A DNA stretch of 41,215 bases from Caldanaerobacter subterraneus (lineage in GTDB: Bacteria > Bacillota > Thermoanaerobacteria > Thermoanaerobacterales > Thermoanaerobacteraceae), in NCBI RefSeq assembly GCF_004345675.1, contig NZ_SLWU01000023.1, positions 1 through 41,215 on the forward strand, in the 5' to 3' direction. Shown one piece after another: positions 34,358-41,215 of the stretch. Numbering within the stretch: the stretch's first letter is position 1; every line of letters begins with the position of its first letter. A program made the translations under genes and the position numbers. The notes beneath the pieces are model-generated. The model made no database searches, was not told the origin of the DNA, and saw only the letters and a list, made by a program, of their open reading frames with translations.

Positions 34358-35455
34358 CTAAAATTTTTTCTTCAAAATTTCTCCCAAGTTTATTGTTAAT
34401 TCCTGGTATTCAGTTTGCTTTATATCATCTTCCCCTTCAAAAGGAGGCACTTCTTTTAAGCTTATTCTATCGGAGGATACTTCCAATACTTCTACTGTTA
34501 TAATATCCTCTGGAGAATAAGATTTGATACTTTTTTCTAAATTATTTTTGTGCACCAAACCTTCAACTCCAGGCTCTAGTTCTGCAAATACGCCAAAAGG
34601 CATAATCCGAGTAATCTTGGCTTTTAAAATATCTCCTTCGTGATACTTTTCCTTCACATTTTCCCATGGGTTTGGTAGAAGTTTTTTAAGGCTTAAAGTA
34701 ATCTTTCCTTCTTTTTTATCCACTTTAAGCACATATGCAGACACTTTATCACCAGGTTTTATTACTTCTTCAGGAGATTTAATCCTTCCATGCCCTAACT
34801 CACTTATGGGTATAAATCCATCCATTCCTCCCAAATTCACAAAAGCTCCCTTTGGTATTATCCTGCTGACTTTCCCCTCTATTACATCCCCTTCTTCAAG
34901 CCTTTCAAGAAGCTCAGCCTTCATCTTTTCCTCTTCTAATTTGATGACTTCTTTGCGGGAAGCTATAATTTTTTTGCCAGGAACATATTCAATTATTAGA
35001 AGTTCTAATATTTTTCCCAAGTACTCTTCCAAATTTTCCACTCTTTTTGTTGAAAGATGGGAAGCAGGTATAAATAGCCTTTTACCTAAAGAATAAGCAA
35101 TAACTCCTCCCTTTACAACCTTAACAACTTCCCCTTTTACTATCTCTCTATTTTTATAGGCTTTCTCAATTTTTTCTTCCCCTAATTTCTCTTCTGCTTT
35201 AATCTTTGAAGCAACAACGCTTCCCTCTTCGTTTTCTACCATCACTATATATAAATCAAGCTCTTCTCCTTCATGAAAATTAGAAAGCACGTCAAATTCG
35301 GGATTTAAAGAGAGTTCTTCTTTGGGCACAAAGGCTTCTCCTTTATATCCTATGTCTGCAACAACTCCATCTTCCAGTACTTTTACTACCTTGCCTTTCA
35401 CAATGTCTCCCGCCTTAATGGGCCTAAAAACATACCCTTCTAAAAAATCATTCAT
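34358..35455 (-). CDS. S1 RNA-binding domain protein (ribosomal protein S1-like)
   Basis: A 365-residue protein with four S1 domains. The best are IKAGDIVKGKVVKVLEDGVV near the start, LEEGDVIEGKVSRIIPKGAF near residue 190 and YHEGDILKAKITRIMPFGVF near 275. Firmicutes S1-like proteins bind mRNA but are less tied to the ribosome than in E. coli. It begins within the 3' end of ispH (8-base overlap). ATG 35455 is 9 bases from AAGGAG; ATG 35461 is only 3 bases away. In several clostridia the ispH and S1 reading frames are fused; here they only overlap. Confidence 0.9.
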   Translation of the reverse strand: MNDFLEGYVFRPIKAGDIVKGKVVKVLEDGVVADIGYKGEAFVPKEELSLNPEFDVLSNFHEGEELDLYIVMVENEEGSVVASKIKAEEKLGEEKIEKAYKNREIVKGEVVKVVKGGVIAYSLGKRLFIPASHLSTKRVENLEEYLGKILELLIIEYVPGKKIIASRKEVIKLEEEKMKAELLERLEEGDVIEGKVSRIIPKGAFVNLGGMDGFIPISELGHGRIKSPEEVIKPGDKVSAYVLKVDKKEGKITLSLKKLLPNPWENVKEKYHEGDILKAKITRIMPFGVFAELEPGVEGLVHKNNLEKSIKSYSPEDIITVEVLEVSSDRISLKEVPPFEGEDDIKQTEYQELTINLGEILKKKF

Positions 35456-36314
35456 TCTCATCTTCTCCTTTTAATGATTTAATTTTCTCTATGACTTCTT
35501 CAATCACATAATCAGGTGTAGAAGCTCCAGCGGTTATGCCGATAATATCATGCCCTTTTAACATTTCGAAAGTAATTTCATCGGCCCTTTCTATGTGATA
35601 GGTGTTTTTACAGTTCTTTTCACATATTTTTCGCAACTTCTGAGTATTGGAACTGTGTTTGCCACCTATCACAAACATCACATCCACCTTTTTAGAAAGG
35701 GCATCTGCTGCTTCCTGCCTCTTTTGTGTAGCATTACAGATTGTGTTAAAGTAAACCAGCTCTTTGGCCTTGCTTTTTAAAACTTCAAGTATGTCTTCCC
35801 AGTGCTTTTCAATCAGGGTAGTCTGAGATACTGCGCAAGCTTTTTCAAAAAAAGGTAAATTCTCTGCTTCCTCTACAGAATTTACTATGTAAGCTTTATC
35901 TTCACACCATCCATTTACCCCTATAACTTCTGGATGGTTCTTATCTCCCACAATCACTATATCATACCCTTTTTTATAGTACTCTTCAACTATGTTCTGC
36001 ACTTTCTTTACAAAAGGACAAGTTACATCTATGATTTCTACACCCTTTTGTTCTAGGAATTCGTACAACTTTTTTGAAATTCCATGACTCCTTATTATCA
36101 ACCTATCCCCTTTTAAAAGCTTTTCTAGCTCCTCTTCTTCTATAACTCTTACACCTTTTTCTTCTAAGTCTTTCACCACTTGAGGATTGTGAATGATTTC
36201 TCCTAAGGTGTATAGCCTTGTATCTTTTTGTTTGTTTAGTTCCTCATAAGCTATTTCAATTGCCCTCTTTACACCAAAACAAAATCCCGCGTGTTCAGCA
36301 ATTAAAATTTCCAT
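35448..36314 (-). CDS. ispH: 4-hydroxy-3-methylbut-2-enyl diphosphate reductase
   Basis: A 288-residue iron-sulfur enzyme, last in the MEP pathway to isopentenyl and dimethylallyl diphosphate. The three cluster Cys are in EHAGFCFGVKRAIEIAY, IIDVTCPFVKKVQ and FNTICNATQKRQ. The catalytic Glu is in KNHPEVIGVNGW. A good ribosome binding site (AGGAGG) precedes the ATG. Its product feeds prenylation by MiaA. It sits between plsC and the S1 gene, a common clostridial order. Confidence 0.95.
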   Translation of the reverse strand: MEILIAEHAGFCFGVKRAIEIAYEELNKQKDTRLYTLGEIIHNPQVVKDLEEKGVRVIEEEELEKLLKGDRLIIRSHGISKKLYEFLEQKGVEIIDVTCPFVKKVQNIVEEYYKKGYDIVIVGDKNHPEVIGVNGWCEDKAYIVNSVEEAENLPFFEKACAVSQTTLIEKHWEDILEVLKSKAKELVYFNTICNATQKRQEAADALSKKVDVMFVIGGKHSSNTQKLRKICEKNCKNTYHIERADEITFEMLKGHDIIGITAGASTPDYVIEEVIEKIKSLKGEDENE

Positions 36315-36324
36315 CTCAATCCTC

Positions 36325-36903
36325 CTAAATTAATTTAGCAATCTCTTTCATTATTTCTTCACCAATTTCTGCTAACTGTTGGGAGGAAAGCTTGGAATCA
36401 TAATATTTCTCAAAAGTCATTGGCTTGCCAATATTTATAATAACTCTTGAAAACAGTCCGTATCTCCCCTTAATTCCTACAGGTACAACAGGAGCCTTTG
36501 ACTTTATGGCCAACATTGCCACCCCTGGCTCTGCCCTCTGGAGCTTGCCTGTTTTGCTTCTCGTCCCTTCAGGAAAAATTCCCACTGCCCTTCCTTTTTT
36601 CAAATGGTTTAAAGCAGTTTTTATGGCGGATAAGTCCGCAGTGCCTCTTTTTACAGGAAAAGCTCCAAGGCCTGTCCCTAAAAGAAGCTTTAAAAAAGGA
36701 TTTCTAAAAAGCTCTTCTTTCGCCATAAAATATATGCGCCTGTTTAAAAGTGCTCCGACAACTGGCGGATCCAGCAGGCTTATGTGATTAGGGCATATTA
36801 TGACAGGCCCTTTTTTAGGGATATTTTCAAGGCCTTTTACCTTAATCCGAAATATGACTTTTACAATTGCTCTCACTATGACTTTCGCAAAATAATAAAA
36901 CAT
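36325..36903 (-). CDS. plsC: 1-acyl-sn-glycerol-3-phosphate acyltransferase
   Basis: A 192-residue membrane-associated enzyme that acylates lysophosphatidate to phosphatidate. The catalytic H-x4-D is in IICPNHISLLDPPVVGALL, and the substrate-binding Arg block is FPEGTRSKTGKLQRAEPGVA. One N-terminal hydrophobic segment anchors it. It starts 1 base after the cmk stop, so the two are translationally linked. Together with pgsA it covers two steps of phospholipid synthesis in this window. Confidence 0.93.
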   Translation of the reverse strand: MFYYFAKVIVRAIVKVIFRIKVKGLENIPKKGPVIICPNHISLLDPPVVGALLNRRIYFMAKEELFRNPFLKLLLGTGLGAFPVKRGTADLSAIKTALNHLKKGRAVGIFPEGTRSKTGKLQRAEPGVAMLAIKSKAPVVPVGIKGRYGLFSRVIINIGKPMTFEKYYDSKLSSQQLAEIGEEIMKEIAKLI

Positions 36904-36904
36904 A

Positions 36905-37570
36905 TCAGATTTCCCCTTTTGTATTCTTCCTTATTGCTTCATAAACTCTTTCTACAACTTCTTCCTCTGTAAGGTCAGTAGTATCGATTAGGATTGCGCC
37001 TTCTGGAATTGTCAAAGGAGAAGTCTTGCGACCTGAATCCAAACTATCTCTTTTTTTTATTTCTTCTAACACTTCCTCGTATTTTACCTCTGTACCTTTA
37101 TTTTTCAACTCTTCATAGCGCCTTCTTGCCCTCTCTTCCAGAGAAGCTGTAAGAAAAAATTTAAACTGGGCATCTGGGAGCACGACAGTGCCGATGTCTC
37201 TGCCGTCCATTACGACATTTTTTCCCTCTGCAATCTTTCGCTGTTTCTTCACTAGAATTTCTCTTACTTCAGGTATTTGCGACACAACGGAGACTTTTTG
37301 TGAAATGATGGGCTTTCTAATCTCCTCTGAAACATCTTCCCCGTCTAAGAATACCCTTTCTCCATCGAGAGAAATATCGCTTTTACGAGCTACTTCAACT
37401 ATTCTTTCCTCATCCTCCAGAGAAATGTTCTCCCTTAAAACTTTTAAAGTAATTGCCCTGTACATTGCACCTGTGTCTATGTAGGTAAAACCTAAAAGCT
37501 TTGCAAGTTTTTTTGCTACAGTGCTTTTTCCTGCCCCTGCAGGACCATCAATAGCTATTTTTACAGTCAA
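36905..37570 (-). CDS. cmk: cytidylate kinase
   Basis: A 221-residue nucleoside monophosphate kinase turning CMP and dCMP into diphosphates. It shows KIAIDGPAGAGKSTVAKKLA with the P-loop, YIDTGAMYRAIT, VVMDGRDIGTVVLPDA and the lid segment KKRDSLDSGRKTSPL. The start is probably TTG 37570, 6 bases after GAGGTG. The longest frame begins at GTG 37579, which is part of that ribosome binding site. Confidence 0.94.
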   Translation of the reverse strand: MTVKIAIDGPAGAGKSTVAKKLAKLLGFTYIDTGAMYRAITLKVLRENISLEDEERIVEVARKSDISLDGERVFLDGEDVSEEIRKPIISQKVSVVSQIPEVREILVKKQRKIAEGKNVVMDGRDIGTVVLPDAQFKFFLTASLEERARRRYEELKNKGTEVKYEEVLEEIKKRDSLDSGRKTSPLTIPEGAILIDTTDLTEEEVVERVYEAIRKNTKGEI

Positions 37571-37580
37571 GTTTATCACC

Positions 37581-37931
37581 TCAGGCCAAATCAGGTCTTA
37601 AATTTTTTGCTTCCTTAAGATATACATGTTTTACTTCCTGTTTTTCATCTATATTTGTAAAAATTGCCACTCTTATGCACTTAGGTAAACTTCCATTAAC
37701 CTCCATTTCCTGAAAACACATCATGGGAACGTCATCAAATTCCATCTCTTTTCTCACAGCCTCTGCTGGATACGCAGCAGTTAGGTCTTTTGTAGCACTA
37801 AAAAAAATGCTTATCAAGTTTTCTTTTTTTAGCCCGTTCCTTCTCATAATTTCTTCTATCAGAATAACCGTATCTTTAAAAATATCTTCTCTTGTGTTTT
37901 CAGTAGTGATAGCACCTCTTATAACCTTTAT
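37581..37931 (-). CDS. aroH: chorismate mutase AroH, with an apparent AUA start
   Basis: A monofunctional AroH-fold chorismate mutase (chorismate to prephenate, for Phe and Tyr). From ATA 37931 it reads IRGAITTENTREDIFKDTVI, IFFSATKDLTAAYPAEAVRK, PMMCFQEMEVNGSLPKCIRV and VYLKEAKNLRPDLA. This is the entire family sequence, with the active-site Arg of IRGAIT, the Arg of AEAVRK and the Cys and Glu of CFQEM. The first in-frame ATG (37847) would cut off 28 residues including the catalytic Arg. AAAGGAG at 37946-37940 is 8 bases before ATA 37931. No ATG, GTG or TTG lies in frame there. The total is 116 residues, normal for the family. Confidence 0.85.
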   Translation of the reverse strand: MKVIRGAITTENTREDIFKDTVILIEEIMRRNGLKKENLISIFFSATKDLTAAYPAEAVRKEMEFDDVPMMCFQEMEVNGSLPKCIRVAIFTNIDEKQEVKHVYLKEAKNLRPDLA

Positions 37932-37965
37932 AGCACATTCTCCTTTCTTCTGCTTCTTCAGTTTT

Positions 37966-37974
37966 ATTATACCA
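37966..37974 (-). promoter_or_regulatory. extended -10 promoter of aroH
   Basis: On the minus strand TGGTATAAT lies between the stop of the upstream membrane-protein gene and the aroH ribosome binding site. Transcription would start near 37959, leaving a leader of about 28 bases before ATA 37931. The element is nearly identical to that of mutS. Confidence 0.5.
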
Positions 37975-37980
37975 TAAACG

Positions 37981-38409
37981 CTATTTTAGTTTAACCATGC
38001 AGACTTTTTGTACATTTTTATCTACCCTTACCACTGTAGTATTTTGAGGCTCAATCACATTGTCACTTATGGCTGTTACTTTAAAGTGGAGAGGTTCGCT
38101 CTCTTTCGTCCCATCTATCTCCAAAATTTGGTTTGGCTTTACTTTAATTGTTATAGATTTCTTATAAAAATTAGAAACTGGCTCTCCATTTACCAGAATA
38201 TAAGAATTTGGGGCTTTGTCCTTTTCTACTACTTCAATTGTGACTTTTCCTTCTTGAGATAAATTAGAATCTAAAAAGACGTGAGCATCTTCTTTTCCAA
38301 TAAAAAGCTGGGCAATTGCAATGCTCAAAAGGCCCATCATTATAAGAATTGCCAGCACTACTTCGCTGTCTACATACCTTTTTAAAGTCCTTTTTCTCCT
38401 TTTCCCCAC
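37981..38409 (-). CDS. conserved small membrane protein of unknown function
   Basis: A 142-residue protein with a basic N-terminus (GKRRKRTLKRYV), one transmembrane helix (VVLAILIMMGLLSIAIAQLF) and an outside domain of predicted beta strands (KVTIEVVEKDKAPNSYILVN and ILEIDGTKESEPLHFKVTAI). The layout resembles single-pass proteins with an immunoglobulin-like extracellular domain; the family is not recognised. GTG 38409 is 7 bases after AGGAGG and is preferred over GTG 38415. It lies between the flavoprotein gene and aroH. Confidence 0.7.
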   Translation of the reverse strand: MGKRRKRTLKRYVDSEVVLAILIMMGLLSIAIAQLFIGKEDAHVFLDSNLSQEGKVTIEVVEKDKAPNSYILVNGEPVSNFYKKSITIKVKPNQILEIDGTKESEPLHFKVTAISDNVIEPQNTTVVRVDKNVQKVCMVKLK

Positions 38410-38476
38410 ATCCACCCCTCCTTTTCTAGTCTATATATTATGCCCTGTAAACAAAAAAATGCAGGAAAAATGGTTT

Positions 38477-39697
38477 TCACGCATTAACCCCTGCTACATA
38501 TCCTGTAGAAAAAGCAATTTGAAGGTTAAATCCTCCTGTAAGTCCATCTACATCTATAACTTCTCCGGCAAAGAAGAGCCCTTTTATTATTTTAGACTCC
38601 ATAGTTGAAGGGTTTATTTCTTTTACAGAAACTCCTCCGCCCGTGACAATAGCCTCTCTTATTGGTCTTAACTCTCTCACTTTAAAAGTCAAATTTTTTA
38701 AGGTTTTTACAAGCTGTTTTCTTTCCACCTTTGTTATACTTCTCACTTTTTTATCAGGGTCTATATCAGACCTTTTCAAAATGTATAAAATAAGAGATTG
38801 AGGGAGCAAATCCTTTAAAGCGTTTTTTATATCTTTATTCGGGTACTTCCCGAAATCCCTTAAAACTCTTTCTTCCAGCTTTTCTTCTGTTAAAGCTGGT
38901 TTTAAGTCAATTTTTATAAAAACCTCACCTTTTTCAAGGTAATCATAAATAAATCTGCTCAAAATAAGTATTACAGGGCCTGAAAGCCCAAAATGAGCAA
39001 AAAGCATCTCTCCAAATTCCTCTTTTATCACTTTTTTGCCCTGTATAGCATAAACTTTTACATTTTTAAGAGAAACGCCCATTATCTCTCTCACATTCTC
39101 CTGAGTTACTATAGGTACAAGGGCAGGAAAAGGTTTCACAATGGTGTGTCCCAGCTTCTCAGCCATCGCATATCCGTCTCCTGTAGACCCGGTGGCAGGA
39201 TAAGACAAGCCTCCTGTTGCCAAAATCACACTGTCGCAGGGTAAAAAGTCATCCCCTACCCTTATACCGGCTACCTTTCCATCCTCTGCTATTATTTCTT
39301 CAACTCTTGAATTATAAAAAATTTTTACTCCGTTCTTTTCAAGCAGGTTTTTAAAAAAATCTCTCACATCTATCGCTCTATCAGATGCTGGAAAAACTCT
39401 CATTCCCCTCTCTACTTTCAATTTGAGCCCATTATTTTCTAAAAATTCCATGAGGTCTCTGTTGGAAAACTGGCTAAAGGCACTATAAAGAAATTTACCG
39501 TTTCCAGGAATGTTTTCAAAAAAAGCATCTTTCTCCGCGAAATTTGTAATATTGCATCTGCCGTGTCCTGTAACCAGCAATTTTTTGCCAAGTATATTGT
39601 TCTTTTCAAAAAGGCTCACCTTTTTTCCTGTCATTGCTGCTGCCAGTGCCGCCATCATTCCAGCAGCTCCGCCGCCTATTACGAATACTTTTTTCAT
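38477..39697 (-). CDS. NAD(P)/FAD-dependent oxidoreductase, HI0933 family
   Basis: A 406-residue flavoprotein of the HI0933/YhiN/BaiN group. The FAD-binding dinucleotide fold is KVFVIGGGAAGMMAALAAAM. It is followed by GKKLLVTGHGRCNITN (usually TGGGRCN), VILATGGLSYPATGSTGDGY and the C-terminal FFAGEVIDVDGLTGGFNLQI. The physiological reaction is not established for most members; BaiN-type members reduce bile-acid intermediates. It starts 2 bases before the stop of the histidine phosphatase gene and probably shares its message. Confidence 0.87.
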   Translation of the reverse strand: MKKVFVIGGGAAGMMAALAAAMTGKKVSLFEKNNILGKKLLVTGHGRCNITNFAEKDAFFENIPGNGKFLYSAFSQFSNRDLMEFLENNGLKLKVERGMRVFPASDRAIDVRDFFKNLLEKNGVKIFYNSRVEEIIAEDGKVAGIRVGDDFLPCDSVILATGGLSYPATGSTGDGYAMAEKLGHTIVKPFPALVPIVTQENVREIMGVSLKNVKVYAIQGKKVIKEEFGEMLFAHFGLSGPVILILSRFIYDYLEKGEVFIKIDLKPALTEEKLEERVLRDFGKYPNKDIKNALKDLLPQSLILYILKRSDIDPDKKVRSITKVERKQLVKTLKNLTFKVRELRPIREAIVTGGGVSVKEINPSTMESKIIKGLFFAGEVIDVDGLTGGFNLQIAFSTGYVAGVNA

Positions 39698-39699
39698 TT

Positions 39700-40320
39700 C
39701 TACTTCCTCTCTCCTAAATGGCAGGTATCGTTATACAAAACTAGAACTGCTTTTTTGTTTTCTTTTATATCTATTATGCTAAGAGAAGCATTATCCATTC
39801 TAAAGCTAGGGTAAAAGCTCAAATCGATTTCCAGCAATCCTAAAATTAGAGCTTTAATAGAAGTGCCATGAGATACAATTAGAATATTTTTTCCCCAATT
39901 CTCTTCTACAATCTCTTTTGTCTTTGTGAGCATTCTCTTTTGGACCTCTTTTAATGTTTCCGCATTTTCTATAAGGACATGTCTAGGGTCTGTTTTCCAG
40001 AGGTCATAAAGTTCTTGATAGTTTTCTTCTATCTCCTTCGCAGTAAGCCCTTCCCAAACTCCAAAGGACATTTCCCTAAATTCCTCTATTTTTACTATGG
40101 GGGCATTTATTTCTTTTGAAATTATTTCTGCGGTGGTATAAGCTCTTTTTAAGTCACTAGAATATATACAATCTATGTTTTCCCCTTTCAGTCTTTTTGC
40201 AAGCAATTCAGCCTGTTCCAACCCTAATTGGGTCAGTTCAATATCTTTCATACCCTGCATTCTGCTCTCTAAATTCCACTTTGACTGGCCGTGCCTTGCT
40301 ATATAAAGTCTTGTAACCAT
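39700..40320 (-). CDS. histidine phosphatase (phosphoglycerate mutase family)
   Basis: A 206-residue protein of the histidine phosphatase superfamily. The phosphorylated His is in YIARHGQSKWNLESRMQG, the acid Glu in REMSFGVWEGLTAKEI, and the second His in LIVSHGTSIKALILGLL. Relatives include cobalamin phosphatase CobC, phosphoserine phosphatase and general acid phosphatases; sequence alone cannot choose. It forms a close pair with the downstream flavoprotein gene. Confidence 0.88.
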   Translation of the reverse strand: MVTRLYIARHGQSKWNLESRMQGMKDIELTQLGLEQAELLAKRLKGENIDCIYSSDLKRAYTTAEIISKEINAPIVKIEEFREMSFGVWEGLTAKEIEENYQELYDLWKTDPRHVLIENAETLKEVQKRMLTKTKEIVEENWGKNILIVSHGTSIKALILGLLEIDLSFYPSFRMDNASLSIIDIKENKKAVLVLYNDTCHLGERK

Positions 40321-40341
40321 TTACTTTTCATTTCCTCCCAG

Positions 40342-41049
40342 TTATGCAAAATTAAGATAAAAGATTTGGTCTCCATAGGAAAGCTTAGATACTTTCCATT
40401 CTCTAGGACTTATTCCCACCTCATGATAAAGCAATCCCAAACTGTTCACAAATCTCACAAAATCCTTGTCCAGCCACGGAGGAGTCCAAGCTCCAGACCT
40501 AGCGATGTGAATTACGCTTATTAAGCTATCTTTTGGCAACTTGTCCACTGAAAACACAAAGTCTATTCTGTATAAATTTATGAACTCTTCAAAATCAGAA
40601 GGTTTTTCTAAAGAATAAGGGCTATACACAACCATGGCTTCTTTTATTATATCATCTTTAAAAAGTTTTCCCAACCAATTGGCACAGTTTACTTCAAATT
40701 CCAAAGAAGCCAAACCACTGTATCCTAAATCAGAGTGGCTGTCAAAAGATATAACTCTGTCACAGTTAAAATTTTTTGCTAAATAATAAGCAAATTTGTG
40801 GGACTCAGATACAAATACCTTTACTCCTTTGTAAAAAGGCAGAATATTTTTTATACTTTTCCAGAACTCTAGCCTTTCAGAACTTGCCCTTACGCTTTTT
40901 TCCAAATCTTCTCCTTGCAATTTTGCCATTATATACCTTTTGTACCAGAGCTGAAGAGAATTTCTCTCATTTTCTATATAAGAAAAAAACCATTCTTTTT
41001 TAAAAGGAATGAAGTAGTCCCAATCTACTGTAAGGAGAGTTTTTCGCAT
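40342..41049 (-). CDS. ureohydrolase-like (UPF0489-like) hypothetical protein
   Basis: A 235-residue protein not assigned with certainty. It contains LTVDWDYFIPF at the start, ISFDSHSDLGYSG in the middle and SVIHIARSGAWTPPWLD near the end. The D-x-H-x-D pattern and the early Asp-rich strand resemble the two-metal site of arginase/agmatinase-fold proteins and the UPF0489 family. The start is ATG 41049, 6 bases after AAGGAGGG; a longer frame to 41112 runs through a hairpin. It is the first gene of a leftward group with the phosphatase and flavoprotein genes. No function is claimed. Confidence 0.65.
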   Translation of the reverse strand: MRKTLLTVDWDYFIPFKKEWFFSYIENERNSLQLWYKRYIMAKLQGEDLEKSVRASSERLEFWKSIKNILPFYKGVKVFVSESHKFAYYLAKNFNCDRVISFDSHSDLGYSGLASLEFEVNCANWLGKLFKDDIIKEAMVVYSPYSLEKPSDFEEFINLYRIDFVFSVDKLPKDSLISVIHIARSGAWTPPWLDKDFVRFVNSLGLLYHEVGISPREWKVSKLSYGDQIFYLNFA

Positions 41050-41091
41050 GCAAAACCCTCCTTGTAAAAAACTTCGTATTAATATTTTATC

Positions 41092-41121
41092 ACATAAAAA
41101 AAAGACCTTCAACGAAGGTCT
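41092..41121 (-). terminator. intrinsic terminator of a gene to the right of the window
   Basis: AGACCTTC (41103-41110) pairs with GAAGGTCT (41114-41121) around AAC. On the minus strand it is followed by a run of T. It would end a leftward transcript entering from beyond the window. Confidence 0.7.
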
Positions 41122-41145
41122 CAGTTTGTTGACAAAGCAAAATTT

Positions 41146-41181
41146 TAGCCCCTGTTTTCTTAGTACCGAAAGCAGGGGCTG
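41146..41181. terminator. hairpin with AGCCCCTG core
   Basis: AGCCCCTG and CAGGGGCT form an 8-bp perfect stem around an 18-base loop. Flanks are TTTT on the left and TATATAT on the right, so direction is unclear. The same AGCCCCTG core appears in the hairpin before purB. Confidence 0.5.
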
Positions 41182-41215
41182 TATATATCTGGATAAAATT
41201 TTCTTTAAAACTCCA

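Noticed and set aside
37936-37938. ATG just after the aroH Shine-Dalgarno as the aroH start
   Set aside because: It is one base from the Shine-Dalgarno, is in a different frame from the AroH sequence and stops after 12 codons.
41129-41134. TTGACA near the right edge as a rightward promoter
   Set aside because: No -10 lies 16-18 bases downstream; that position is within the AGCCCCTG hairpin.
1-41215. CRISPR array, tRNA, rRNA, prophage
   Set aside because: No spaced direct repeats, no tRNA cloverleaf or CCA-type end, no rRNA sequence and no phage structural genes were seen.

Overview
The window is chromosomal DNA of a low-GC, thermophilic, spore-forming anaerobe of the Firmicutes. Gene content, gene order and protein sequences point to Thermoanaerobacter or a close relative; the genus is inferred from family resemblance, not from a search. 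No rRNA, tRNA or CRISPR array was seen.

Bases 1 to about 6,800 are an accessory region made mostly of broken genes. In order it holds: a possible insertion-sequence end; a promoter followed by two hairpins that looks like an unannotated small RNA; a fragment of an RCC1-repeat protein; an HTH-like fragment; a frameshifted Rpn-type (PD-(D/E)XK) nuclease gene; the tail and right end of an IS200/IS605 element; a scrap of rmuC joined to a decayed thermonuclease gene; the first codons of a helicase-like gene; one intact secreted transglutaminase-like protein; a structured-RNA-like segment; two decayed copies of a small membrane protein; and the 3' part of an ISLre2/UPF0236 transposase. The stretch from about 2,550 to 5,300 is clearly richer in G+C than its surroundings, which suggests transfer from another genome.

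Bases 6,835 to 21,213 read rightward and form a core Firmicutes cluster: ftsK, rimO, pgsA, cinA, recA, recX, rny, ymdB, spoVS, a PHP-domain phosphoesterase, an aminotransferase, purB and a spoVK-like AAA ATPase. The genes serve chromosome segregation, phospholipid synthesis, recombination, RNA decay, sporulation and purine synthesis. A metal-dependent hydrolase gene on the opposite strand closes the cluster, and a PLP enzyme of the YnbB type follows rightward.

Bases 23,439 to the end read leftward. In transcription order (right to left) they hold: a ureohydrolase-like protein, a histidine phosphatase, an HI0933-type flavoprotein, a small membrane protein, aroH, cmk, plsC, ispH, an S1-domain protein, speD, cheR, miaB, mutS, mutL, miaA, hfq, proC, rnhA and a tyrosine recombinase. 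mutS-mutL-miaA-hfq is the usual mismatch repair and RNA-modification block; cmk-plsC-ispH-S1 is a conserved clostridial block.

The strongest unusual signals are regulatory. aroH, and possibly rny, appear to lack any standard start codon at the position set by their Shine-Dalgarno sequence, where an AUA stands instead. speD has a promoter duplicated with an exact 49-bp period. spoVS has a perfect sigma-H promoter. A loxP-like 14-bp perfect palindrome overlaps the promoter of the tyrosine recombinase. A 17-bp perfect hairpin covers the spoVK start region. The candidate small RNA near the left edge has a segment complementary to the ynbB-like ribosome binding site.
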